From contig CAIXFN010000085.1 in NCBI GenBank assembly GCA_903918755.1, forward strand, positions 1-64,000: a DNA stretch of 64,000 nucleotides, given 5' to 3'. The stretch's first letter is position 1. Each line of letters opens with the position of its first letter. Made by a program: the position numbers and the translations under genes. The notes under the pieces were generated by a model that did not search any database, was not told the origin of the DNA, and worked only from the letters and a program-made list of their open reading frames with translations. This stretch comes from an uncultured Pedosphaera sp. GTDB lineage: Bacteria > Verrucomicrobiota > Verrucomicrobiia > Limisphaerales > Pedosphaeraceae. Positions 37,384 to 46,371 of the stretch are shown here, piece by piece.

Positions 37384-38577
37384 TCAGGCCGGCAAGGGAA
37401 TCTGGACGGCGATTTCCGTTCCCCCGCCGCGGCAGGAGCTCATTTTCAGAATTCCTCCCACGTGGCTCGCCCGTTCGCTCATGCTGAGCAATCCCAAACT
37501 GCTGCCGCGCGGGCGCCGGTTCGGGTGCTGGTTCAGGTCAAACCCCGCGCCGTCGTCCTGAATTTTTAGGCGGATGATGCCGTCCGTCTGTTTCAGTTGG
37601 AGGATTACTTTCTGCGCGTGGGCGTGCAGTTCCACGTTGCGCAAGGCCTCATGAATAATGCGGTACAAGGCCAGTTCGATGCCGGCCGGCAACCGTGCCG
37701 GCAGGGGTTTGCAATGCACCTTGCAGGTCATTCCGGTCCGGTGCGCAAACTCCCGCGCGATATTGCGCAATACGGCGTTGAGACCAACCTGTTCCAGCAC
37801 TCCCGGCCGCAGGTCCCGGGAGATTCGTTCCACTACATTCGCGGTTTCGCCGAGCAGATCACGGAGTTGGATCGCCTCCCGCCGCGCCGGCCCGTTGGCC
37901 TCCGGCAGTTGGTCCGCGAGCACCTGGCTGCGGACGAGCACTGCGCAGAGCAGCTGGGTGACGTGGTCATGCAGTTCCAGAGCGACTCGCCCGCGCTCAG
38001 TTTCCTGAACTTCCACCACCCTTTGAATTAACGCGCGCAATTGTTCCTCACTACGCCGGACCTCGGTCAGGTCCGTCACGACCACCCCGAAGGTCGCGCG
38101 GTTGGAATTCGCCTGGGCGAGGGGCAGGATGGAGAGTTGCACGGGAGTGGCGGCTTCCTTGCCCGCCAGCAGCTGCACTTGCAGTTTGGCCCCCGTTCGA
38201 TCGCGTTTTTTGAGGAGCTGCCCAAAAATTTTGCGGTCCGGGCCCCCCAGAAAGCGCGAAAAAGAACTGCCCACCACCTGCTCCAGCGGGCTTTTGACCA
38301 GGTCCGCAAAGCAGCGATTCGCAAACAGGATCGCCGCCTTCGCGCTGAGCGTCAGCGCGCCTTCATGCATGGACTCCATGAGGATGCGGTACGCGTGGTC
38401 GGCCCCTTCCAGGGTGAAAACTTGCGGGCCGCCATTGCTGGCCACCACCACTGCGTCCACTTCCCCGCTGCGGATGGCCCGGATCACGGCAACCGCCTCC
38501 GCCAGTTTCGCGCGCAAATGCCGGACTTCCCGGGTGGACCCGGAAGGGCGGCGAGGGGATGCCGGTGAGGCACTCAC
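37384..38577 (-). CDS. PAS-containing HisKA_3 histidine kinase of the kai operon
   Basis: A 397-residue soluble histidine kinase starting at GTG 38577. An N-terminal coiled coil (about 15-45) precedes a PAS domain (about 65-190, HAYRILMESMHEGALTLS...), then HisKA_3 (RVALELHDHVTQLL, phospho-accepting His) and an NarL/DesK-type ATPase (ALRNVELHAHA, QDDGAGFDL, LGLLSMSERA). It starts 7 bases after a KaiB-like gene and is the fourth gene of the kaiC operon. In cyanobacteria the clock output kinase SasA joins a KaiB-like domain to a kinase; here the KaiB-like protein and the kinase are separate neighbours. No receiver gene is adjacent. Confidence 0.87.
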   Translation of the reverse strand: MSASPASPRRPSGSTREVRHLRAKLAEAVAVIRAIRSGEVDAVVVASNGGPQVFTLEGADHAYRILMESMHEGALTLSAKAAILFANRCFADLVKSPLEQVVGSSFSRFLGGPDRKIFGQLLKKRDRTGAKLQVQLLAGKEAATPVQLSILPLAQANSNRATFGVVVTDLTEVRRSEEQLRALIQRVVEVQETERGRVALELHDHVTQLLCAVLVRSQVLADQLPEANGPARREAIQLRDLLGETANVVERISRDLRPGVLEQVGLNAVLRNIAREFAHRTGMTCKVHCKPLPARLPAGIELALYRIIHEALRNVELHAHAQKVILQLKQTDGIIRLKIQDDGAGFDLNQHPNRRPRGSSLGLLSMSERASHVGGILKMSSCRGGGTEIAVQIPLPA

Positions 38578-38584
38578 GGGTTAC

Positions 38585-38926
38585 TCAATCCTTGGAGTTC
38601 CAGCCGAGTCCCACGAACAGACCCGCGCTCTTCGTCAGGTTGCCGATCAAGCGGACCACGGGTTTGGGGAATTCCCGCACGAGCGTTGGGGTGGCGACAA
38701 TCTGGCCATTCCGCGCCAGGATGGGTTGTTGGTAAACATCGATGACCTGCAAATCGTAGTTGCCCCGCAGTTCCGTGTCACACAACCGCCGGGCGCGCAG
38801 GATGGCGCGCCGCGACCGTTCCGTGGCTCCCGCCACATACAGTCGCAGGCGTTGTCTGGGCGGAGCGGCAACCGGCGGGCTTTGGGCCCGGGCTGGTCTG
38901 GCCGGTTTGGATTTGGCGGCTTTCAC
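38585..38926 (-). CDS. Divergent KaiB-like protein (second copy)
   Basis: A 113-residue protein whose last ~85 residues follow Kai[53 protein letters not shown], and FVGLGW. It is more divergent than its neighbour: the GDLSDxxRVLxGLDL core becomes [16 protein letters not shown] basic Ala/Pro-rich tail (about 1-28) precedes the domain. Its GTG start overlaps the upstream stop (GTGA), indicating coupling. It may link KaiC to the downstream kinase; that role is inferred. Confidence 0.82.
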   Translation of the reverse strand: MKAAKSKPARPARAQSPPVAAPPRQRLRLYVAGATERSRRAILRARRLCDTELRGNYDLQVIDVYQQPILARNGQIVATPTLVREFPKPVVRLIGNLTKSAGLFVGLGWNSKD

Positions 38927-39273
38927 GGCTGGCGGCTTCGGAGGGGAGCGGGGCGCAAGTCCAAACCTACGAGCACGCGTTCAGTGTCGGATAGGTCCCC
39001 GATGATTTTGCGTACCGGTTCCGGCAGGCGGCGCACCAAAGTGGGAATCGCCAGAATCTGATCCCCCTTGGAGAGTTGGGGTGACACCACGAGGTCGATC
39101 ACCTCGATGCTGTAGATGCCCTGGAGGTGTTCCTCGCAGATTTGCTTCAAGTTCGCAAAGGCGGTCAGTGATTTGGGGGTCTGGCCGGCCACATAAAGCC
39201 GCAGTTGCCAGGATTTCTCCGCCGGTTCCGGGGCGCGCCGTGACGCGGGTTTGACTGATTTGGTTTTTTTCAC
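38923..39273 (-). CDS. kaiB: KaiB-family protein
   Basis: A 116-residue KaiB. The core [60 protein letters not shown] and [12 protein letters not shown] closely follows cyanobacterial KaiB, including the residues of the fold-switching C-terminal half. GTG start at 39273 overlaps the kaiC stop by 4 bases (GTGA). In clocks KaiB binds the KaiC ring at night; in other bacteria KaiB/KaiC pairs affect stress responses. Confidence 0.9.
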   Translation of the reverse strand: MKKTKSVKPASRRAPEPAEKSWQLRLYVAGQTPKSLTAFANLKQICEEHLQGIYSIEVIDLVVSPQLSKGDQILAIPTLVRRLPEPVRKIIGDLSDTERVLVGLDLRPAPLRSRQP

Positions 39274-41060
39274 AACGTTCCCGTCCGGCGTTTGGGACGG
39301 TTGAGTTTCTGGCCCCGAGGGGCGACGGCGGCATCCGCCTGCCGGAGGCGGCCCAGTTCCGTCCGCTCATCGGAGAGGAGCCGGGTTTGGGTGCCCACTT
39401 GTTCGGCGATGCGGCGCAGTTCCCGGGCCTCGGTTTCATAATCGGCGCGCAGCGCGCTGATCTGGCGCTCCAGGGCGGCCCGCTTCCGTTCGACTTCGCG
39501 TTTGAGTTGATCGGCTTCCAGTTGGCTGGCCAGCCGGGCCGCCTTTTCCAGCGAGTCTTGCGCCGCGCGCGCCGAACCGGTCAGAACGCCGCTGGCCCCG
39601 ATATAGGCGTCCACGATGTCGATGCCCCGTTCGGAAATCAGAAATTCGCGGATCTGGTTGGAGTGGGCCATGCCCCGGGCTTTCAATACGTAAAAAACCC
39701 GGTTGCGTTCACCATTGCCTTCAAAATCCTGCAACAAGAGCCAGGCATCCATGAGGGACGACATCGCCGCCTCACTTTGCTGCATGACATGCCCGGCTTG
39801 CGTCAGGCTGGTGAAGAGCGAAGTGATCTGGCAGCCCTTCAGGTAGTCGATCAACCGGGTGATCATGCCCTTGGTTTCGGAATTGGTACCGGAATCCATT
39901 AGGCTGGTGATTGGATCAATGATGACGACGTCCGGCTTGAAGGTGGCGATTTCCCGGAACATGGTCGCCAGATGCATCTCCAGCCCGCACAGTGAAGGCC
40001 GGGCCGAATGGAACCGAAGCAGGCCGCGCTTGACCAGCGGGGCCAGCCGCAGCCCGATCGAATGCATATTGCGAATGATTTGGGCCGGCGATTCTTCAAA
40101 AGAAAAGAACAGCACCCGCTCCCCGCGCCGGGCGGCTGCCTGGGCAAAATTGGTCGCAACGATGGTTTTCCCGGTCCCGGGGGTTCCAGTCAGCAGGATA
40201 CTGCTGCCGCGAAAGAATCCTTTTCCCCCCAGCATGGCATCCAACCGGGGAATGCCGGTCGCAATCCGCTCGTTGGACACCCCATGATTCAGCCCGAGGG
40301 AGGTGATGGGCAGAACGCTCAATCCTCCGTCGCCGATAAGAAAGGGAAACTCGTTGGTGCCATGCATCGCCCCGCGGTACTTCACCACCCGCAAATGACG
40401 CGTGGCAATCTGGTCGTTGATCCGGTGGTCCAACAGGATGACGCAGTCCGAGACGTATTCCTCGAGGCCGTGCCGCGTCAATTGTTCACGCCCGCGCTCC
40501 GCCGTAATCACTGTCGTCACCCCTTTATCTTTGAGCCAGCGGAAGAGTCGTCGCAATTCCGCGCGCAGGATGGCCTCATTGGGAATCCCGGCAAACAGCG
40601 CCTCCAAAGTATCCAGGACCACCCGCTTGGCACCGATGGAATCAATGGCGTAATTCAATCGCACGAACAAACCTTCCAAATCATACTCGCCGGTCTCGTG
40701 AATTTCGCTGCGCTCGATGTGCACATGCTCCAGCAGGATCATTTTGGCTTTTTCCAATCCCGGCAGATCAAAGCCGAGCGAGGCAACGTTGGCCCGCAAC
40801 TCGGGTTCCGTCTCCTCAAAGGACATCAGCACGCCCGGTTCCCGGAAAGTCATCGCCCCGCGGACAAGGAATTCGGCGGCCAGCAGCGTTTTGCCACAAC
40901 CCGCCCCGCCGCAGACCAGTGTCGGTCGGCCGCGCGGCAGCCCACCGCTGGTGATTTCATCCAATCCCTGGATGCCGGTGGGACATTTGGGAAGCGATTT
41001 GGCGGGGGAAATCGTGGGGATTCCCGGCGGGCGGGGGCGGTCGGGGCCGGTTTTTTTCAT
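39270..41060 (-). CDS. kaiC: KaiC-like dual P-loop ATPase
   Basis: A 596-residue KaiC/RadA-like ATPase with two RecA-type domains. CI: Walker A GGAGCGKT (51-58), catalytic E82-E83. CII: Walker A GTPGTGKT (292-299), catalytic E322-E323, B strand [11 protein letters not shown]. The CII phospho-site region (cyanobacterial S431-T432 in HISTITD) reads AAMSSLMD, so S434-S435 may be the acceptors, a Ser-Ser rather than Ser-Thr dyad. A C-terminal ~95-residue tail is a charged coiled coil (about 495-585), not the KaiA-binding tail of cyanobacteria. ATG 41060 is preferred to TTG 41069. First gene of the kaiC-kaiB-kaiB-kinase operon; no kaiA is seen. Confidence 0.92.
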   Translation of the reverse strand: MKKTGPDRPRPPGIPTISPAKSLPKCPTGIQGLDEITSGGLPRGRPTLVCGGAGCGKTLLAAEFLVRGAMTFREPGVLMSFEETEPELRANVASLGFDLPGLEKAKMILLEHVHIERSEIHETGEYDLEGLFVRLNYAIDSIGAKRVVLDTLEALFAGIPNEAILRAELRRLFRWLKDKGVTTVITAERGREQLTRHGLEEYVSDCVILLDHRINDQIATRHLRVVKYRGAMHGTNEFPFLIGDGGLSVLPITSLGLNHGVSNERIATGIPRLDAMLGGKGFFRGSSILLTGTPGTGKTIVATNFAQAAARRGERVLFFSFEESPAQIIRNMHSIGLRLAPLVKRGLLRFHSARPSLCGLEMHLATMFREIATFKPDVVIIDPITSLMDSGTNSETKGMITRLIDYLKGCQITSLFTSLTQAGHVMQQSEAAMSSLMDAWLLLQDFEGNGERNRVFYVLKARGMAHSNQIREFLISERGIDIVDAYIGASGVLTGSARAAQDSLEKAARLASQLEADQLKREVERKRAALERQISALRADYETEARELRRIAEQVGTQTRLLSDERTELGRLRQADAAVAPRGQKLNRPKRRTGTL

Positions 41061-41312
41061 GCAGGACAAAGAATCATCAGCCAGCGCGAATCAATGCGAC
41101 TAGATAACTTATCCTGCCTCACTAGCCACATCTTGGCATATGGGGGAATCACCCCAGGATAATGCCTGCAACCTGGAAAATGCTTCCGCTTGTTTCAGGT
41201 TACTTCAGGGGTTGGGAGAGCGTTCCTCAAATACGTACGCGTTACGGCCTATTCCCGCCACCGATTGCCGGTGCGAAATCTATTGGATTGTGGTTTGCCC
41301 GACCGATCAGCG

Positions 41313-41501
41313 ACGGGGGGGCGATTGATTTTGGCGGAAACGGAGCGCCGGATCAAACAAGTCGGCGGAAAGCGGATCTACGTCGGATCTTCTTCCCTTC
41401 CGAGCTACGAACCGACGCGGGCCTTTTATGCCACGAACGGCTATATGCTGAACGCCCGGCTGCCGGATTACCATTGGGCGGGCGATGATCTTTGCGTTTA
41501 A
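41313..41501 (+). pseudogene. GNAT acetyltransferase remnant
   Basis: The translated end GRLILAETERRIKQVGG then IYVGSSSLPSYEPTRAFYAT and DYHWAGDDLCV matches the C-terminal half of GNAT acetyltransferases. Upstream sequence has no acetyl-CoA-binding N-terminal half. At the 3' end, a single extra A makes TAA where family members continue (compare V-Y after DDLCV), hinting at a frameshift. So this is a 5'-truncated, probably non-functional gene. Confidence 0.6.
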
Positions 41502-41583
41502 CGCAAGACCATCGAATGATCCCCCTCCCGCCAAGTTTGGTGGCTGATCCTGGCGGGAAGGGTGCCGGCGGCAAAGCCGGAAC

Positions 41584-42138
41584 TCAGGTGGCGGGTTCGG
41601 CGAGCAATTTCTTGACGACCTTTTCTACGTTTTCGGGCTGCAGTCCAACGGCCCGCACAATTCCCTTGCGATCCACCACCGCATAGGTGGGATAATAGCC
41701 GACTTTCCAGGCCGCTTGCGATTTGAGGTTCGGATCAAGCGCGGTCGGGTATTGAATGCCTTTATCCTTCACCGTTTGCCCCATTTTCTCCTGGCCGCGG
41801 CTGCTGGTGCACACCCCGACAATGACCAAACCGTCCGCCTGGTATTTCTTCAACATCTCATTGTTATGGGGGATGGCCGCCATGCACGGGCCGCACCAGG
41901 TGGCATAGAAATCCACCACCACCACCTTGGCCTTCATATCCTCAGGTTTGACCGTGCCATTGATCCAACCGGAAAGGTCCAGTGCCGGCATGGGTTTCCC
42001 CTCCAACGAAGCATGAGCCGAACGGTTTTTCGCGTCCGTATCCCAGGTCCAACTATCCGGAAACTCCCCGGCGTGAGCGCCCCGCGTGCAAGCCAGGGCG
42101 GTGACAGTAACAGCAGCAAAAAGACTTAAGTAACGCAT
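41584..42138 (-). CDS. TlpA-like exported thioredoxin
   Basis: A 184-residue protein. ATG 42138 (MRYLSLFAAV) gives a signal peptide, TVTALACTRGAHA. The TlpA/ResA-like thioredoxin domain has VVVDFYATWCGPCMAAIP with the redox CxxC, followed by GVCTSSRGQEKM and the cis-Pro region YYPTYAVVDRKG. It would reduce disulfides (or support cytochrome c maturation) outside the cytoplasm. Divergently arranged with aconitase; a second TlpA-like gene lies on aconitase's other side. Confidence 0.88.
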   Translation of the reverse strand: MRYLSLFAAVTVTALACTRGAHAGEFPDSWTWDTDAKNRSAHASLEGKPMPALDLSGWINGTVKPEDMKAKVVVVDFYATWCGPCMAAIPHNNEMLKKYQADGLVIVGVCTSSRGQEKMGQTVKDKGIQYPTALDPNLKSQAAWKVGYYPTYAVVDRKGIVRAVGLQPENVEKVVKKLLAEPAT

Positions 42139-42216
42139 GAGCCACGCTACGCGAGCGGGCGAAATTCTGCAAATCGAAACTACCTTGGCGCGGGAGGATA
42201 GACCTTGATGCGCCGC

Positions 42217-42245
42217 TTGACACCATCGCGGCCAAACCGCATTTT
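42217..42245 (+). promoter_or_regulatory. Possible sigma70-type promoter for aconitase
   Basis: TTGACA (42217-42222) followed after 17 bases by CATTTT (42240-42245), upstream of acnA. The -35 box is perfect but the -10 is weak (3/6), so this is tentative. Confidence 0.3.
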
Positions 42246-42289
42246 TGGGGGCGCGTTGATGGCCACAAAAAATGCCGCGGCGGATTTTT

Positions 42290-45025
42290 ATGAATGAATT
42301 GCACAACTTGTTTGACACCCTGAAGAAATTTGACCTGGGAAATGGAGGCCAAGGCTCGTTTTATTCCCTGCCCGCCCTGGAAACGGCCGGCGTTGGGCCC
42401 ATCTCCCAGCTGCCGGTCTCCATTCGGTTGGTTCTGGAAGCCGTGCTCCGGAATTGCGACGGCAAAAAGGTTGCCGAGAAGAACATCCGCGAGTTGGCCA
42501 ACTGGCAGCCGAAGGCGGAGCGGGTCGAGGAGATTCCGTTCATCGTCGCCCGGATTGTTTTGCAGGATTTCACCGGGGTGCCGCTGCTGGTGGATCTTGC
42601 CGCCATGCGGTCCGCGGTGGCCCGGATGGGCCGGAACCCGAAGATGATCGAACCGCTTGTCCCCGTGGATCTGGTGGTGGATCATTCCGTGCAGGTGGAT
42701 TTCGCCGGTAACGCGCTGGCGCTCCAACGCAATCTCGACCTCGAATTTGAGCGCAACCGTGAGCGCTACCAGTTCTTGAAGTGGGGCATGCAGGCGTTTG
42801 ACACCTTCAAGGTCGTTCCGCCCGGCATCGGCATTGTTCACCAGGTGAATCTCGAGTACCTGGCCAAGGGCGTGCTGGCCTCCGCGGATGGCGTTTATTA
42901 TCCCGATACGCTGGTGGGCACGGACTCCCATACCACGATGATTAATGGCATCGGGATCGTCGGTTGGGGTGTCGGCGGCATCGAGGCGGAAGCGGGCATG
43001 CTCGGTCAGCCGGTTTATTTCCTGACCCCCGATGTGGTCGGGGTTTATCTGACCGGAGCCCTGCGCGAAGGCGTCACCGCCACTGACCTGGCCTTGACCG
43101 TGACCCAACTGCTGCGCAAGGCCAAGGTGGTTGGCAAATTCGTGGAATTCTATGGACCGGGTGCGGCCGCGCTTCCCGTGGTGGACCGCGCCACGATTGC
43201 CAACATGGCCCCTGAGTACGGGGCTACCATGGGTTTCTTCCCCATTGACGCCGAATGCGTGAACTATTTGCGCGCCACCGGGCGCAGCGAAGAGCATTGC
43301 CGGATGTACGAGAATTATTACCGCGCCCAGGGACTGTTCGGAATTCCCGAACGTGGCACGATTCAATATTCCACCGATGTGGAACTCGACCTGGCCAGTG
43401 TTCATCCCAGCGTGGCCGGTCCCAAGCGCCCGCAGGACCGCATTGAATTGCCCAAACTCAAGGGTGAATTCGTCGGGGCCTTCTCCCGCCCGATTACGGA
43501 AAGCGGCTTTGGCAAGAAAGCGGAAGACCTCTCCCTCCGGGTGCCGGTGCAGGTGGCCGACACCGATGCCGCCGCCGCCCAGCCCCAATTGGAAACCCGC
43601 ATTGGCAACGGCAGTGTGCTTATCGCCGCGATCACCAGTTGCACCAACACCTCCAACCCGGGCGTGATGCTCGCGGCCGGATTGCTGGCCAAGAAAGCCA
43701 TTGAGAAGGGGTTGCGTCCCAACCCCACGGTCAAATCTTCGCTCGCCCCTGGGTCACGCGTGGTGACGGATTATCTGACCCGCACCGGCCTGCAACCGTT
43801 CCTGGATCAGTTGGGATTCAACCTGGTGGGTTATGGTTGCACCACGTGCATCGGCAACTCTGGTCCGTTGTCCCCGTCGATCGAGGAAGCCATCGTGAAA
43901 AACGACCTGGTGGCGGCGGCCGTCCTGTCCGGGAACCGGAATTTCGAAGCCCGCGTCCATCAGAACATCAAGGCGAATTTCCTCATGTCGCCGCCGCTCG
44001 TCGTGGCGTTTGCCCTGGCCGGCCGCGTCGATATTGACCTGACGACCGAACCGATTGGCTTGGGCAGTAATGGTCAGCCGGTTTATCTCAAGGATATCTG
44101 GCCGACCTTGCAGGAAGTGCGCGATCAACTTGCGGCGGCCCTGCATCCCGAGGTGTTCCAACGGCTCTACCGCGATTTCGCCGGACAGAATCCCAAGTGG
44201 AATGAAATCTCCTCCAGCCTGGGGAATGTTTACGAATGGGCCGTGGACAGCACCTACATCCAGGAACCGCCTTTCTTCACGCAGTTTGCCCTGCAACCCG
44301 GGGAAATCCGCGGGATCACCGGAGCGCGGCCCCTCGGCATTTTTGGCGATAGCGTGACCACCGACCACATCTCGCCAGCCGGCAATATCAAGAAGACCTC
44401 GCCGGCCGGTAAGTACTTGATCGACCACGGGGTGGATTATGCGGATTTCAATAGTTACGGCTCCCGCCGCGGCAACGACCGCGTCATGACCCGGGGCACC
44501 TTCGCGAATGTCCGGATCAAGAACCTCATGGTTCCGGGTGTGGAAGGTGGCGTCACCAAGTACCAACCCAGCGGCGAAGTCATGAGCATTTTTGACGCCG
44601 CCGCCAAGTATGCCGCCGCCGGCACTCCCTTGATCATCTTCGCGGGGCAGGAATACGGCACCGGGAGCTCCCGGGATTGGGCCGCCAAAGGCACGAACCT
44701 GCTGGGCGTGCGGGCCGTGGTGGCGCAAAGTTTCGAGCGCATCCACCGTTCCAACCTCGTGGGCATGGGTGTGCTGCCCCTGCAATTCAAGGAAGGCGCC
44801 ACCGCCCAGTCCCTGAATCTGGACGGCACGGAAGTTTACGACCTGCTGGGGGTGGGGGCTGACCTGAAGCCGCAACAGGATTTGACCTTGCGCATCACCC
44901 GGGCGAATGGCGTCGTGGAAAATGTGGCCGTTCGCTGCCGGATCGATACCCCGATCGAAATCGATTACTACCAGCACGGTGGCATCCTGCCGTTCGTGCT
45001 TCGCCAGTTGGTCGCCAAAGCTTGA
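42290..45025 (+). CDS. acnA: Aconitate hydratase A
   Basis: A 911-residue [4Fe-4S] aconitase of the AcnA/IRP type, interconverting citrate and isocitrate in the TCA cycle. Iron-sulfur ligands are C451 (in SCTNTSNP) and C517/C520 (in [14 protein letters not shown]). The swivel domain is present ([35 protein letters not shown]). ATG 42290 (MNELHN) is chosen as start; ATG 42272 six codons upstream is possible. A strong terminator follows at 45044-45082. Confidence 0.95.
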   Translation: MNELHNLFDTLKKFDLGNGGQGSFYSLPALETAGVGPISQLPVSIRLVLEAVLRNCDGKKVAEKNIRELANWQPKAERVEEIPFIVARIVLQDFTGVPLLVDLAAMRSAVARMGRNPKMIEPLVPVDLVVDHSVQVDFAGNALALQRNLDLEFERNRERYQFLKWGMQAFDTFKVVPPGIGIVHQVNLEYLAKGVLASADGVYYPDTLVGTDSHTTMINGIGIVGWGVGGIEAEAGMLGQPVYFLTPDVVGVYLTGALREGVTATDLALTVTQLLRKAKVVGKFVEFYGPGAAALPVVDRATIANMAPEYGATMGFFPIDAECVNYLRATGRSEEHCRMYENYYRAQGLFGIPERGTIQYSTDVELDLASVHPSVAGPKRPQDRIELPKLKGEFVGAFSRPITESGFGKKAEDLSLRVPVQVADTDAAAAQPQLETRIGNGSVLIAAITSCTNTSNPGVMLAAGLLAKKAIEKGLRPNPTVKSSLAPGSRVVTDYLTRTGLQPFLDQLGFNLVGYGCTTCIGNSGPLSPSIEEAIVKNDLVAAAVLSGNRNFEARVHQNIKANFLMSPPLVVAFALAGRVDIDLTTEPIGLGSNGQPVYLKDIWPTLQEVRDQLAAALHPEVFQRLYRDFAGQNPKWNEISSSLGNVYEWAVDSTYIQEPPFFTQFALQPGEIRGITGARPLGIFGDSVTTDHISPAGNIKKTSPAGKYLIDHGVDYADFNSYGSRRGNDRVMTRGTFANVRIKNLMVPGVEGGVTKYQPSGEVMSIFDAAAKYAAAGTPLIIFAGQEYGTGSSRDWAAKGTNLLGVRAVVAQSFERIHRSNLVGMGVLPLQFKEGATAQSLNLDGTEVYDLLGVGADLKPQQDLTLRITRANGVVENVAVRCRIDTPIEIDYYQHGGILPFVLRQLVAKA

Positions 45026-45043
45026 GTTGGCCGGCGGTAAAAC

Positions 45044-45082
45044 AAAACGGCGGCAGGTATCGGGCACCTGCCGCCGTTTTTT
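45044..45082 (+). terminator. Rho-independent, probably bidirectional, terminator
   Basis: A perfect 15-bp hairpin, aaaacggcggcaggt (45044-45058) with acctgccgccgtttt (45066-45080), loop atcgggc, then a T run. It ends acnA; the reverse strand also has T-rich ends, so it may terminate the convergent TlpA-like gene too. Confidence 0.9.
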
Positions 45083-45096
45083 CGTGAAGGCCGAGC

Positions 45097-45780
45097 TTAC
45101 TTTTCTGCCCGGATTTGCTTTTCGCCTTTGGCCACGGTGGCGGCGTCCACTTTGACCCCCGCTTTGGCCAGGGCGGCTTCCAGGCGCGCGTCGCCTTCGC
45201 TATAACCCACCAACGTCTCCGCCACTCTGCCATCTCCCGTCAGGATCAGTTGGGTGGGAATGCCCTGAACGCCATAAAGTTTCTTCGAGGCCCGGTCGTC
45301 ATAATTGGCGGAGCCGCGCTCGTTGGGATCGCTGGTGAAGATAATGTCCGGATACTTGGCTTGGTTCGCCTTGACCCAGGGTTCAAACTTGGCGCGGGTG
45401 TCACTCGTGCAGACTGCCAGAACCACGACCCCCGCGGATTTATATTGGTGGGCCACCTCCTGGGTGTGGGGCAGGGACTTCATGCAGGGGCCGCACCAGG
45501 TCGCCCAAAAATCCAGCACCACGACCTTGCCTTTGAAATCCGCCAGTTGCACCGTCTTGCCCGCCAGGTCCAGCGAGGCAAACTCCGGTGCTTGGGAGCC
45601 CTGGGTCAGCAATTTAACCGTAGGCCCGGGATTCCCGGTTGTCGGTGCGCCACCCGGGGCGGGCACCAGCTTGGTGGCTGGGATGGAGCCCCGATTAGTG
45701 GTATTTTGGGCGGTGGCAGTGGTGCTGACCAGCACGAGTGCCGCCAGCCAAGAGAGATAGTTGCGGGTGAATTTTTTCAT
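45097..45780 (-). CDS. TlpA-like exported thioredoxin (second copy)
   Basis: A 227-residue protein from ATG 45780 (MKKFTRNY) with a signal peptide, YLSWLAALVLVSTTATAQ, and a ~55-residue Pro/Gly-rich linker. The TlpA-type domain has LDLAGKTVQLADFKGKVVV then DFWATWCGPCMKSLPHTQEV with the redox CxxC, and the cis-Pro segment VQGIPTQLILTGDG. It converges with acnA. Probably extracytoplasmic thiol reduction. Confidence 0.88.
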   Translation of the reverse strand: MKKFTRNYLSWLAALVLVSTTATAQNTTNRGSIPATKLVPAPGGAPTTGNPGPTVKLLTQGSQAPEFASLDLAGKTVQLADFKGKVVVLDFWATWCGPCMKSLPHTQEVAHQYKSAGVVVLAVCTSDTRAKFEPWVKANQAKYPDIIFTSDPNERGSANYDDRASKKLYGVQGIPTQLILTGDGRVAETLVGYSEGDARLEAALAKAGVKVDAATVAKGEKQIRAEK

Positions 45781-45962
45781 GGAATAGGGGTTTGCGGAGA
45801 TTACCCAATTGTTTCTTTCAACGTCGGAAAGTATTCCCGCGACACTTGCGCCGGCAAGCACAAAGCGGATGGCATGAACTTGCTCGCTGCCTCAGCCCTG
45901 CCTTCGTTCCCGGCGCCGGCGACGACCGGAGCAGTCTGTTCCACCCCGTCCGCCCGCGGCGA

Positions 45963-46370
45963 TCAGGCAATGGGGGCTGCCGGTGCGGTCGCCTCCACCA
46001 GCAACTGGGCCACGATGGAAAGCAAGGCTTCGGAACTGAATGGTTTGGCCAGCGCGGCGTTTGCCCCCAGGTGTCGGGCCAGATTGAGGTAGTCGCCCGG
46101 GGCAATGCGCCCGCCGCCAGATATGGCGATGATCTTGAGTCGCGGAGCCAGCTTGCGCAATTCCATGATCGTGGCCAAACCCTCCTTCTCCGGCATGATC
46201 AGGTCGGTGATCACCAAATCGAAAGGCCGGCGATGCCATTCGCTTAAGGCGGCCACCCCGTCACCGACCGAAACGACATCATAGCCGGCCCGGGATAGTA
46301 CCAAATTGAGGCATTCGCACAGGGGTACGTCATCATCCACCACCAGGATTCGCTTCGCGATCGCGTTCAT
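45963..46370 (-). CDS. Stand-alone response-regulator receiver
   Basis: A 135-residue CheY-like receiver. Acidic pocket in LVVDDDVPLCE, phospho-Asp in FDLVITDLIMPEKEGL, conserved Thr/Ser position near IIAISGGG and the Lys in AALAKPFSSEALL. No output domain. Its start is 2 bases from the hybrid kinase stop (46372), so it is probably the partner receiver of that kinase. Confidence 0.9.
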   Translation of the reverse strand: MNAIAKRILVVDDDVPLCECLNLVLSRAGYDVVSVGDGVAALSEWHRRPFDLVITDLIMPEKEGLATIMELRKLAPRLKIIAISGGGRIAPGDYLNLARHLGANAALAKPFSSEALLSIVAQLLVEATAPAAPIA

Positions 46371-46371
46371 A

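Noticed and set aside
34926-37487. 853-codon open frame on the plus strand
   Set aside because: Antisense to the ABC ATPase and binding protein. No recognisable motif.
38585-39273. Two KaiB-like proteins as ordinary thioredoxins
   Set aside because: Both have the thioredoxin-like fold start LRLYVAG but lack CxxC and carry KaiB-specific segments.
42053-43588. 511-codon open frame on the minus strand
   Set aside because: Antisense to the well-supported aconitase gene.
43754-45067. 437-codon open frame on the minus strand
   Set aside because: Antisense to aconitase; no family features.
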